DNA of 64,000 bases from Ziziphus jujuba (taxonomy: Eukaryota > Streptophyta > Magnoliopsida > Rosales > Rhamnaceae): the NCBI RefSeq assembly GCF_031755915.1, contig NC_083386.1:8618001-8682000 (forward strand), given 5' to 3'. The first letter of the stretch is position 1, and each line of letters starts with the position of its first letter. The translations under genes were made by a program, and so were the position numbers. Under the pieces are notes generated by a model. It saw only the letters and a list, made by a program, of their open reading frames with translations. It was not told where the DNA came from and ran no database searches. Positions 23,086 to 36,200 of this stretch are shown here, piece by piece.

Positions 23086-24711
23086 TTATTTGTGCTGAAC
23101 TAGAAGAGCCTTTAAGATATCTTCACTCGCCCCATTGATATATGGAATAAAATGTCCACTACCAGGTATCTCATGGTAGTGAATCCACGGAAGTTTATTG
23201 ACAATATACCTTTGCAGCATAACTGGCACGAGCCTATCTTCATCACCCATCCATATATGAACAGACTCTTCATTATTGCTAAGTGGGTTCTTCAGATCCA
23301 TGGGGTCAAATTCCCATTTCCCAAATCCAATCATCAAGTCTCGATGTATTGACTCGAATTCTCCTTGCTGTCTGACTTGAGGCTGTTTAAAAGTACAAAG
23401 AAAACAGAAAATCACCTTGCTGACAGTAATAACAAGCTAAAAAAGATGGTTTTTAGCATTCCATTTAAAGTTCCACATCACTCATGCTCTGTGTCCTAGT
23501 ATTGTATATGATGGTTCTTGTTGTTCTTTCCCCCCCCCCCCCCCCCCCCCCCCCCCTAACATTTTGAAAAACAACCACTCTACTGAAAAGCATCCTATCT
23601 CATGGGTTGCCTAAGTTCATTGTTTTCTGTGAACTCTACTTCATAATTGAATATGTTTCAGATTGTAATATAAGTACCAGGTAGTCCTCTTTCTCAAAAC
23701 GAGAAAGATTCAAGAAAATTTCTAAATCTTGAGGAGAGAAAATTTCCGGTTTTAGATCAGCAACACTAGATGATGGAAAGAATTTCTGAGTGTTCCACCA
23801 GTAGGTTAGCCATGGTATGTGATGAGCAACCCGAAGCGCCCATTGATCAGCAACTGGTTGTTTGTAGTACTCTGTGGACAAATTTGCAGGAAAGCCTGGC
23901 CACCAGTAGTTCACAACAGGAGCAATAAGTGCTGCTCCTGCTAGCCTGCATTGATTATTATCCAGAACACCCAATGTGAAACCAAATTTCGATCATTAAA
24001 AAAAAAAATGTTACCAAATATGATATAGTGACTCAAATTTTTTCCACTATTACTCCCTATTCTTGTATTCACAAAATTGTATATAGATGTTAAAGTGTAT
24101 GCTTATGCCTTGGTGACTTTGTAATTTTCAAAATGATTCCTTACCTGCTAGGAATATATTTGAGACAAGTCCAGATAACTTGGCCACCCATAGAATATCC
24201 AACAACATAAAATTTGGACCCAAGTCCCAGCTGATCAGCAAGTTCTTCTATATCTAAAGCCATACTCTTCAATGTTCGGTTAGGATCCGGGTCACTTTCA
24301 CCATAGCCTGGTCTGTCAAAAGACACAACATAAACACCCAGTTCTTGGACAAGTTCCTGAGAAGAATATTCACCAACATACCAATCATTGAAACATACAA
24401 ATATTTTGGAATTCTATGGAGTAAGCAACATAGAAATTATGAAGTACCGGAGAGGTTCTTGATGCAAGAAATTCATTGTGTCTGCAAGAACAGTAAGGAT
24501 GCACAGAGATAATCTTATGTTTAGCAGCTTCTTTTGACACACCATGTTCCTTGTAGGCCAAATGCCTTCCATCCCTTAGCTTTATTCTGGGACCTGTGAT
24601 TGGGGGGCCTCCAGGGGACCCACAAATTTTAGGAGGTGGAGGTTGGATTTTCTCATATGTCCACGCCAGCAATCCAACGAACAAGACTAACACAATTCTC
24701 TTGAACACCAT
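23086..24711 (-). CDS. alpha/beta-hydrolase 3, altered HG motif
   Basis: Complete - strand paralogue, 346 aa. Exons 24711-24448, 24356-24145, 23945-23678 and 23382-23086, GT-AG, same phases as hydrolase 2. It starts MVFKRIVLVLFVGLLAW (hydrophobic anchor), with an acceptor TTTAG 4 bp upstream of the ATG. The nucleophile elbow GYSMGG, acid region MGDEDRLVP and His region GSGHFIP are intact. Where the other copies have VHGFGSC or FHGFSSC, this copy reads VHPYCSC, replacing the HG residues expected to shape the oxyanion hole. All exons are open, so the protein may be made with changed or lost catalysis. A run of 27 C lies in intron 3 (23530-23556). Confidence 0.9.
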
Positions 24712-25609
24712 TGATACTAAACAATGAAAATAAAAACTTTTACTTCAAAACAGAACAGAATTTCTCTTCAACTGCTTAATGGGGGCTTATTTAGTTATGA
24801 TTCCCCTTGATATGTGGTAGCTTGGTATTCATATATCGGTTAACTTTTAAACAGCTTAAGCTTTTGGTACAGAGGATAGCTTAACAAACTCTTCAACAAC
24901 AGGACAAAAGGAAATTATGAAAATTAGAATTGCATTTGTTTAGTAGTCTGACTTTTAGACAGATATCCATTGAACTCCTTAAGACATAGGTGATGGAGAA
25001 TTAAGTATAAAATCCTATTGAAATTATACCACCCTTTTTCCCATCAAACAGTAACTATTTTAATTATTGAAAATAATTGTAATAACAAACTCCTTAAGAA
25101 GTGAAAGAACAATATGATTCCCCAAAAAATGGAAGAGCAATGTAAGATGAAATATATCAATTGTTGTCATGTAAAATAAATGTATGACTTCAATCTATGA
25201 GAAAGAACTGCACCAATAACATTTTTCCCATGCCGTTTGATAGCCTCCAAATATTCTTTGCTCAATATTCTACTCCAAAATCCATTTGTTAACTTGATGC
25301 GTGCTTACTTATCAATACAGTATTAAAGCTATGGAAAATAAAAATTTTGTCAGAACCTTAATCTAAGCAAACATTCATACATAAAACAAGCATCATCATC
25401 AACCTCAGAATCAGACATACATAACAAAGGAAAACTCACAAGCTTGATAAGCAGGACAAAGGGAATATTTATTTATTTATTTTAATAAGAAAGGAAAAAA
25501 GAAAAAAAAAAAAAAACCCAGTAATTTTACCAGAAAATCAAAAGTGCAAGAAAATTTGCAGAGGAAAAGAGGGAGGAGGGGGGGTGTGGAGGGAGAGAGA
25601 GAGAGTCAC

Positions 25610-25640
25610 ATACAGATTCAAAAGGAGCTCTTCTGCATTT
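25610..25640 (-). promoter_or_regulatory. conserved leader exon end, hydrolase 3
   Basis: On the minus strand, GAGCTCCTTT and then ATCTGTAT are followed by a candidate donor GTGACT and a CT-rich stretch, matching the leader of hydrolases 2 and 4. The inferred 5'-UTR intron is 25609-24717, ending at TTTAG just before the ATG. The exon's upstream end is not defined. Confidence 0.5.
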
Positions 25641-28416
25641 ATCTTCTTCTTGACTCCCACAAATTTTATATAATCTTCTTCTTGCAGCTATGATACTCAA
25701 AACTTTGTTTTACTGTATAATGGGCTTTGTGAGAAATAGTCATTAGAAGAAAACTTCTGACAAGACAAGGTTTGACAAAAACAAAAACCTAATAAAGGCA
25801 AATCTTTATTATGAAACTTATGGAAAAGTCTTTCTTTACCCTTTTGACATGGATATAATGATCCCCAAAATTAAAAGCAAACTAAAATTAGTCATTTGTA
25901 ATGTAAATAGAAGTTTTGTACATATATTCCTAGCGGTTTATGGTGAAGAGTTGGGATATACAATTCACCTGTCCTGATTTTATTATCTGATTATTGTTAC
26001 AAGTGTGACATCATGTAAAGCAATAATGCATGAAATTATGGGCAGAATAATGGAAAGAGCCAATCTGGTTGCAGTAGGGAACAATTCATTTTCCTTCTGG
26101 CAGGATAAAGCAAACAAACAAAGAAAATCAAATAACCCACCAAGATAAAACTTTAGCCATATTAGTTTTCTGTACACCCTTTATGAAAGGGTAAATTGCA
26201 TGTACACCCTTTCTTTTTTTTTTTTTTTGGTTTTTGTTTTGTGAATACTGCATCTGCATACATGTAAAATCACATAAACTTTAATATCATCTCTTTATTA
26301 TTAACACAATTTTGTTATAAAAAAAAATGTAAAATTGACATTTTTATATAAATATAATCAATCAAACAACCATTAATGAAATTTCAAAAAAATTGGAAAA
26401 AGTTGCATATAAAGAGTAATTGCAAAAGTTAAATCTAGATGGAAGCTTTTATAATTTTTAAAAATTTCAAAAAAGGGCATTTATGTAATTTAACTTTTAT
26501 AAAACACTTTAATATTTTTGCCTTTCAAAATTTTACGGTTTAAATTCTTAATTTTAAAAAATGATGATTTAGATCCTCAATTATTTATTTTATTGGAGAT
26601 TGGTTCAACCCCTAATTTGTCCAAACCAATTGATAAAACTTTGATTCATGCTATTGCTTTCTTCTTTTTGATGAACAACCTAATTTTTTTTCACACATAC
26701 TTTACTACAGATTCCCAATTACAATCCTTTCTAATTTATTTGGCCAAATTGGAATTAGAGCAATCCACAATAAATTAAAAAATTAAAAATTTAAATATCT
26801 ATTTTTAATAGTTAAATGTTTAAATTGTAAAACAACTACAAATTAAAAATACTAAAACACAGTTAACCTATATTTGATACGACTTGCTTTCTAACCAAAA
26901 AAACATTTATTAATTATTATAAGCTTTTTCTTGAAAAATAAAATACAAATATATAGACCTTTTGGGACCCAAAAATCAGAAAATGGAACAACCTCTTTTG
27001 AAAAGAGATAAATGGTCCAAAAACAACCAGACATATAGCCTTCCATGACGGTCTTGAAAATTGTCATATTTCTGGGGAAAGAACAAAGAGCACGGGTATG
27101 TGTGGGCCACATGATTACTTTGTTTAAATTTAAAGAATCCTAAATGAGTGATTGAGTGAATTATTAATTTGTTGATAAATTTTGGGTAAAATAATTAGAA
27201 GCATTATAAAAACAAAGAAGATAAGATTGTATTTTCTTTTGTTTTGTGGATGCGACAAAACAAAAAAAAATAAAAATAAAAATAATAAAATAATAAAAAA
27301 AAAGACATACTAATTTCCTGTTTCTCCAAATTTTCTACATTTCCACTCTATAATTATCTTTTTCTTTTATTCGGTTGCTTCCCCATCAACTAGTTTCTTT
27401 CCCATTTACCGAAAAATAAATATTAAAAAAAAAAAAAAACACAAAGAATAATGTTTCTTGCAATCAAACCCGCATAGCTTTTGTATATACAGCCTGAAAA
27501 TATGTGTACTACATTCCAATTAGTTTTAAACTCTGTTTCTTGCCAACAAAGTAAAAATGTCAAAATTTTGAATCTCATTAATCGATTATAGTTTTCTTTT
27601 TCTTTTTCTTTTTCTTTTTATTTTTTGTTAATCGATTATAGTTTGGTACTAGTATTATGAGATTTTCGCAAATAGTGTCATTATATATTTGTGTGTGTAT
27701 ATGAACAAGAAGCTATTAATGAAGGTAAACCCAGAAATATTTTCTTGTATCTATAAAAACTAACAAAGATGCTAACCAACCAATTGTCGACTATTTGATG
27801 AAAACAACAGTAAGTGGGTAAATCTCTGTCTTGTTGGTTTTGTGCACAAGTTATTATACCACCTTAAATAAGAAATGGGTTTTGAAAAAAAAAAAAAAAA
27901 AAAAAGAAAGAGAAAAATAGTTTGTCGAATACCGTAAATTTTATCCTTTTTTTTTTAATGAATTATATTTCCAATGTTATGAAACAATTTTTAGGATTTC
28001 GCATCAATGGCAGCAAAACATAGCAAAATATAAATAATTAACAATTTGCATAGGAATATTATCTCAATAATCACTATGCATTTTGTTTTGAGAGAGCTTC
28101 TATATTATTTTGTGAAATAAAAGAAATTCACATCTTCATTGATCAATATTATTTATACTGTAGGGGTCGATATGTGATAATTGTACAACAATTTCTATTT
28201 CACATTTCACACATCATATTTAAATGCAAGAAGATGATAAAGCAGCGAGCAATTTGTTCATTATAATTAAAGGAGAAAGAAATAAAGCCCTTATTTTAAC
28301 TCCATTAAAAAAAAAAAAGATTGTTTTCAAAGCTAATCAATTCTCCATTGTACCAAACCATAATACAGACTTTAGTTATACTTACAATAGATAATTTATC
28401 TATTAAACACAATTTT

Positions 28417-28876
28417 TTTGAAATAAATATATTAAATACATAACAAACATTTAATACTTGAAAATTTACAAACATCAATATAGTATAGTATAACACTATT
28501 ATAGCAAAGCAATACTCTACTGTTAGTAGAAAAATACTCTATATGCGGATACACTACCATAGTAGATTAATACTATTTTATAATAGAATTATTCTATTAA
28601 GGTAGTATATCACTATACTAACACTATGATACATGTTTATTAGATCTTTGAAATAAGTATATTAAATACATAACAAACATTTAATACTTGAAAAATTACA
28701 AATATCACTAAGTAGAGTACATAACATTATTGGAGCATAGGAATACTGTACTAACTCTACTAGTAGAATAATGCTCTAGAAGGGTTTACACTACCATTGT
28801 AGAGAGTACTATGTTATAGTAGAATTACTCTATTAAGGTAGTGTATCACTATTTTTAAACTATGATAAAATGTTTA
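28417..28876. repeat. two tandem copies of a ~230-bp repeat with inner dyads
   Basis: The block starting TTTGAAATAA..TATATTAAATACA occurs at 28417 and again 230 bp later at 28647, and each copy runs through the next TGTTTATTAGAT. Within each copy, GATACACTACCATAGTAG-like sequence faces its imperfect reverse complement (CTATTAAGGTAGTATATC), so each unit can form a hairpin. The copies differ by many point changes. Confidence 0.75.
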
Positions 28877-28949
28877 TTAGATTTTTGAAATAACAATCTA
28901 AAAATTCCATTTTTAATGTCCAAACATTATATACATATACATATACAAA

Positions 28950-29085
28950 GGATGTTTATAATACGGTCTGTTCGTATATAGATCTGTATAAAAAACGACA
29001 TTTTTAAAAGAAAACGTCATTTTTGCTATGTCTGTTTTTGGTATGGATCCACATATGGACGGATTGCACCGTAATATTGCTCTAT
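28950..29085. mobile_element. MITE-like imperfect palindrome
   Basis: The left arm (TATAATACGGTCTGTTCGTA, from 28956) is the imperfect reverse complement of the right arm ending ATGGACGGATTGCACCGTAA (to about 29078). The arms are roughly 35 bp at about three-quarters identity by eye, around an inner region of about 50 bp, and there is no coding capacity. This fits a non-autonomous DNA transposon; the family and target duplication are not clear because the flanks are TA-rich. Confidence 0.4.
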
Positions 29086-30292
29086 ATATATATATATACA
29101 TACATTATATTATATATATATATATGTATTTCTTTTTTATTCTAATAGTAGTTTATAATACCTTCAATTCCTTTAAATATAATTATTAAACTCTTTTAAA
29201 ACTCCAAAACCAAAAACTTCGTTTGAAAATTATTAAAATATAAAATGACAACTAATATTGATATTCAACAATCATATAAGCATATCCTACCCAAAAATCA
29301 TTAAGTAACAATCAGATCTTAAAAAATATATATTTTATTTCAATGAAAAGTGAAAACAATATGAATTTATATTTTATAAATCTTGAACTATGAAAAGGTA
29401 TAGATGAAAATATACTGTGCTAATGAAAATCTTTGCAAAATTGACAATGGATATATGAAAATTTTCATCTAAAAATATAAGAAACGAGAGGAAGGCAGGG
29501 TGTGGAAAATTTGGGAAAATAGGGAATGGATACGTGTTTTAATACTTATCTATATAAAAGGTGTATATTGGTATATTTACAATGACAAAAGGTTAAATAT
29601 CTTAATCTTTAAAAATAGGGTTATATTTGATTAAGGACTTAAATTATGAGTTACTGGCTTAACACCTGATAAGACCAAATGACCAAAAAGTAATTCAAAA
29701 GTTTTAATTTTTACTTGATTTTTCATAGATACAATGTTGACATAATATTTAAGCAGATAATTGACCTATTGTAATCTTTGTAACTACTTCAAATTTAGAT
29801 TGTTAATGTAGATTTTAGTTCCCTACGAAAATGTACACACTATTTGTTAGGAGACACTAAATAGTTCTTCCATTAATATCAGTCTAATTATATCATGATC
29901 AACCTAGTAATTAATTGTGGCCTAAAAATCAATTAATATAAGATTAGCTTATTTGTTTCTACTTGAGAATGCTTTTGTGGCAAGCGCTTCTGTTTCAAGA
30001 ATAGTTTTTGAAAAACGATGAGTGTTTCTTCCATAATTACCATAAAAACACTAATATATTTTTATCAAACACCATAGGAAGTGCTTCTATGCACCCAAAT
30101 ATGCACAAAGATGCAATTAATAGCGTATGAAAGTGAATGGATTTGGTCAGACAAATTAATCATGAGGCTTCACAATTGGACTACCCAATATTTATTTGTT
30201 TATTTATTTTTTCTAAGTAAACAACCTTGAATTGGATCTCTGTCATTGAGAAATTTTCTAGCATGTATGATGCTCCATATACCAAAAGTTGG

Positions 30293-33200
30293 CTACTTCT
30301 TCTCCCCAACAAGAAGAGCATTTAAGATAGTTTCACTCATTCCATCGAGGTTTATAAAAAAGTGTCCACTACCTGGGATCTCATGGTAGTGAATCCATGG
30401 AAGTTTACTGGCAATATAGCGTTGCAGTGTAACCGGAACAAGCCTATCATCATCACCATGCCATAAATGAACAGAACCTTCATTGTTCTGAAAAGGGTTC
30501 TCAAGATCCATTGGATCAAATTCCCAACTCCCAAATCCAACTATCAAGTCTCGATGGAATGACTCGAATTCTCCTTGCTGCTTCACCTCATGAGGCTGCC
30601 AAAAAAAAGCACTAGGAAAAATATAATCAAACATGTTGATAATGATATCTCTCTTGTCCAAAATGCAGCACCAATTTCCTTTATGTATCATTTAGAAGAT
30701 CTAGTAGTTTTAATATGCCAAATTCATATGGTGATTAAGAAGATAATTTAGAGGGAAGAAAATGAATTCGCATGGTTTTTATATGTTTTTGGCTATCATA
30801 GCCAGTTTCAAAGTTCACCAAAAAGAGGGTTCCACTAGAATAAGAACAAATATGAAAATGTTATTTTAAAAATTAATATATATATATATATATATATATG
30901 TATAGTCACCTAGCTATATGCAAAATATACTACTAATAACAAGTAAATAAGGAGATATGCAAAACAGCAAAAGTAAAAGACCAACCAATCTAAGTTCATC
31001 GATGTCTGTTTTTTTTTTTTTTTCTTTTGTGAGTATTTTTAGTTAAATAAAAATTTAGAAAATACTGTATTAGTTTGATATACATAATTATGACTCAGCT
31101 TCCAATCAGTTTAAGCTTTTGACATTGACTGTAACATGATAACATGAGTACCTTATCTTTGTTTCTCACAGTATCAGAAATCTTCTTCAAAATTTCTTCA
31201 TCTTGGGGAGAGAAAATTTCAGGGTTACGTGTTATAGCACTGGAAGCTGGAAAAAATTTCTGAGTATTCCACCAATAGGTCAGCCATGGTATGTGGTGAG
31301 CCACCCGGACCGCCCATTGATCGGCTAATGGTTGCTTGTAGTAGGCTGCTGCAGACAAATTTGCAGGAAAGCCTGGCCACCAGTAGTTCACAACAGGAGC
31401 TATTAGTGCTGCTCCTGCTAACCTGCATTCCAGCATCCAAAAACACCCGACTTGAACCAAATTTCATCTCCAAGATTATGTCCAAATATACATATAAATA
31501 TAAATATATACATATATTGATTATAGACATGTGAATCTTGAACCAAATTTCAATGTGAAATGGTATGGAAATGGCAAAAATCCTATAAATTGTGCAATTC
31601 TCTCAAAATGGATAGGTAGAGGTAAATAGGTAATTTTGTTGTGGTTCTCTGACCACTTTAGAGAAGAAAAATAAAAAGAATTCTATTACTCTCTTGGAAA
31701 TAGAATACAAAAATACAAAAACTTCTCTCTTGGATTCTCACGTGGAACCTCTCTCTACACTCTCAAATTCTCTCTGGAATTGCTCACTTTTCTCTCAAGC
31801 TCTCTCTGGAACTTAAACACTCTCTCTCTCGGAGTTTTCTCTCAATATTCCTCACTTGGGATAATATTGAGCTTGCTCTCTTGGCTTGGCTTGCATACAA
31901 CGGGATGGATCCTATTTATAGGCTTACAAGGTCGGTTGCATGGCCACAATCTTCAACAGCCTCTGCAGAGCCCACAATTGTTGAACAATCCATTTTCGGT
32001 GCAGCAATGGCCATTGTCAAAAATGGTGGCTGTCGGTGCAGTGGTGTCAAAAGTGATGGCTGTGCAGTCTTCACACTGTCGGTGCAGTGGTGGTGCGGCT
32101 GGATTTCACAATTCTCCCCCTCCAGCCGCATTTAAACTGATGGTCATTTGCCATCTATTCCAGCTATGTCTCTGCATAGCTTCAGCTTCTCTTGAGCTAC
32201 AACTTTTGTTAGCATATCTGCTGGATTCTCTTTTGTGTGGATCTTCATCACTTTCAGCAACTGTTGATCTATTACTTCGCGTATCCAATGATAGCGGATG
32301 TCAATGTGCTTTGTACGGGAATGATACATTGAGTTTTTGCTCAAATCCATGGCACTTTGGTTATCACAATGTATCTTGTAGTCTTCTTGCTTGATGCCCA
32401 ATTTTGTGAGAAAACGCTTTAACCACAACATTTCCTTACCCGCTTCCGCTGCGGCAATGTACTCTGCTTCAGTAGTGGATAAAGCAACACACTTCTGCAA
32501 TCTTGACTGCCATGACACAGCTCCCCCTGCAAAAGTGTAGAGATAACCTGATGTAGACTTTCTATTATCAGGGTCTCCGGCCATATCTGCATCTGTATAG
32601 CCTTCTAAGATTGGGTCACCTCCCCCGTAGCACAAGCACAGCTTCGATGTACCTTTAAGATACCTGAGAATCCATTTGACTGCTTCCCAGTGTTTTCATT
32701 CAGGATTTGAAAGAAATCTGCTCACAACACCTACTGCATGAGCAATGTGTGGTCTGGTACACACCATTGCATACATCAGACTTCCTACCGCTGAAGAATA
32801 TGGTACTGAAGCCATATCCTCTATCTCTTCTTTGGATGAGGGGCACAATCTCTTACTCAACTTGAAATGATTTGCAAGTGGAATACTGACCGGTTTGGCT
32901 TTATCCATGTTGAATCTCTTTATCACCCGTTCAACATACTTCTCTTGAGATAGCCATAACCTTCTATTCTTCCTGTCTCGGATTATTTGCATTCCCAAAA
33001 TTTGTTGAGCTGGTCCTAAGTCTTTCATATCAAAGGACTTAGATAATTCTTTCTTCAGCTGACTAATCTTCATTGCATCTTGTCCAACGATCAACATGTC
33101 GTCCACATATAGCAAAAGTGCAATGAAGTTTCCACCTGAAAATTTTTGAATATAAACACACTGGTCTGCTGCAGTCCTTTTATAACCTTGACTCACCATA

Positions 33201-36200
33201 AACGAGTCAAACTTCTTATACCATTGTCTTGGTGCTTGCTTGAGGCCATACAAGCTCTTCTTTAGCTTGCATACGAGGTTTTCTTTCCCTGAAACCTCAA
33301 ATCCTTCTGGCTGCTCCATGTAGATTTCTTCATGTAAATCACCGTGAAGAAATGCTGTCTTTACATCCATCTGTTCAAGCTCTAGGTTTAGACTTGCTAC
33401 TAAACCAAAAATGACTCGAATTAAAGTCATTTTTACCACTGGTGAAAAAATCTCATCAAAGTCAATTCCTTTCTTCTGAAGAAATCCTTTGACCACCAAT
33501 CGGGCTTTGTGTTTCACCACCTTTTCGCTGCCATCTTTCTTGAGCTTGAACACTCATTTATTCTTTAGTGCCTTTTTTCCTGTTGGAAGCTCAACCAACT
33601 CATACGTATGATTTTTCTGCAAGGATTCCATCTCATCTTGCATTGCTTGCAGCCACTTTTCCTTCTCTTGATGAGAAACAGCTTCCTGGAAACTCTCTGG
33701 CTCCCCCTCTTCAGTAAGCAGAATATACTCAGATTCTGGAAATCTCTTTGATGGAATTCGGCCTCGCTCAGATCTCCGAACTTGTAAACCACTGGTTTCA
33801 GGAGGTGTACCATCATCTGACCGCTGTGATGGCCCTGCAGCTGCTTGAGAGGATTGAGTCTCCCCCTGCTCAATATCCCCTTCTTCCTCCTGGTCTGCTT
33901 CTGGTATATCTTCATGCACCTCATTATCCTCTGTGGCTATTTGTGCTGGTGCTGGATTAGGACAAAAATTCTCGGCACTAGAACTACAATTAGGAGACAT
34001 TCTGGGCTTTTCAATGTCTTCCATTTTCTGGTTTTCATGGAATACTACATCCCTGCTTCTAATAACCTTATTTGTTTTCGGGTCCCATAACCTGTATCCG
34101 AATTCTTCATCTCTATATCCTATAAAGATGCATGGAGTAGATCTTGCATCGAGCTTCTGTCTGAGCTCCTTGGATACATGTACATAAGCTAAACAACCAA
34201 ACACTCTTAAATGAGAGTAGGAGGGAATCTTACCCGACCACATTTTCTCCGGAATTTCAAAATTCAACGGTATTGACGGTGATCTGTTGATTAAATAGCA
34301 GGCGGCACGAACAGCTTCTCCCCAGAATGGCTTTGGCAGCTTAGCCATACTGATCATACTTCTGACCTTTTCCATAATGGTTCGGTTCATTCTTTCGGCT
34401 ATTCCATTATGTTGTGGGGTGCGAGGGACCGTCTTCTCATGTCGAATGCCGTGTCTTCTGCAGTAGGCATCGAACTCCTTGGAAGTATACTCGCCTCCAT
34501 TATCTGAGCGGAGACATTTCAGCTTCTTTCCTGTTTCACGCTCTACCATGGTATGAAACAGTTTGAAGTAATCCAATACCTGGTCCTTTGTCTTCAAGAA
34601 ATATACCCACACCTTCCGAGAAGCATCATCAATGAAGGTCAGGAAATACTTGTTGCCACCTAATGATTCCACCTCCATGGGACCACAAATATCAGAGTGC
34701 ACCAGACTAAGCAACTCTGATCTTCTCGATGCAGAGGAACTGAAGGAGACTCTATGTTGCTTACCAAACAAGCAGTGATTACAAGGATCTAGCACAGCAT
34801 CCTTGCAAACAGTGATAAGCTTTTTCCTTGCCAAAGTGGACAATCCTTTTTCACTCATATGACCGAGTCTCTGGTGCCACAGATTTTGAGACGCCTCTCC
34901 TTCTGCAATATTGAGGCTTTCTGCACATATCTTCACATGAGTTTTGTACAGCGTTCCACAAATATGTCCTCGGGCGACAACTATGGCACCTTTCGTCATT
35001 TTCCATGTGCCTTTGCTGAAGTAGTTGTCATAGCCTTGCTTGTCTAAGGCTGCTCCCGAAAGTAGATTAAGCCGAAGATCTGGAACATGACGGACATCCT
35101 TCAAAGTGATTGTACAACCAACATTCGTTTTTACCTGAATATCACCAGTTCCCATAATCTTTGCAAAACTGGAATTTCCCATCTTTACCGTACCAAAGTC
35201 TCCTGCTTTGTACGTTTTGAAGAAATCTCTGTGTGGAGTGACATGGTAGGATGCTGCAGTATCGACTACCCACTCAACATCTTGGGTTGATATATGAAGG
35301 CATGTCTCTACTTCGGTGGAGCAGAGCGCCACTTCGCCTGTAACAGTGACTAGTGTCTCTCCATCCTTCTTCGGCTGATTACCTTGGAGTCTCTGCTCTC
35401 TCAACAACTTTCTGCAGTTCTTCTTCATGTGACCCTCCAGGCCACAATGATAGCACTTATATGATGATTTTCTGTCGTCTGTAGATCTGCCTCTGCTCTT
35501 GCTCCTGCCTCTCCCCCTATCTCGACCACCTCTTTGCTGTCTTCCTCTTTCTGTGACGAGGGCATGTGACTGATCCATGCCAATGTCGTTTCTCCTGGCC
35601 TCTTCATTAAATAGGGCATCCTTAACCATAGACATAGTAAGTTTGCCATTCGGGGCCGAATTGCTGAGAGAGACTACCAATGTCTCCCAACTGTCTGGAA
35701 GAGAGCTTAGAAGTAGGAGGGCCTGATCCTCATCCCCTAGTTGATAATCCACAGCAGATAGTTGATTTACCAAGCTCTGGAACTCACTGGTATGCTCGGC
35801 TACAGAAGTTCCACTCTGTAATTTTAAATTTACCAATCGCTTAAGCAACATGGCTTTATTCCGAGCAGTCTTCGCCTGGTACATGTCCTCCAATTTTGTC
35901 CAGAGGGCATATGCATCCATTTCCTTTGCTACATGATGGAAGACACTGTGGTCGATCCATTGCCTGATCTGACCGATCGTTTTCTTGTTTAATTTCTTCC
36001 ATTCTGCTTCTTTGCTGGGATCGGGGTTTTCTCCTTTAGCTTCTATAGGATCAAACAGATCCTTACAATTGAGGAGATCTTCCATCTGAGGTCTCCAAAG
36101 TGTATAATTTATGGCAGTGAGCTTAACCATAGCTCCCGAAGATGATTCTTCCATTGACATTATGGCTTGACCAAAAATGGAGCTGAATTTGGCAAAACGG

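Larger units (their letters stand above)
25700..30292. other. intergenic, AT-rich, without a gene
   Basis: A 4.6-kb AT-rich spacer with no supported coding sequence. It contains poly-A and poly-T tracts, a (TTTTTC)n-like stretch near 27596, the 230-bp tandem repeat at 28417-28876 and a MITE-like palindrome at 28950-29085, which are listed separately. Short open frames here show no family signature. Confidence 0.65.

Noticed and set aside
33748..34187. Open frames antisense to copia integrase/linker
   Set aside because: They recur antisense to every copia copy and are shadows of the polyprotein frame.
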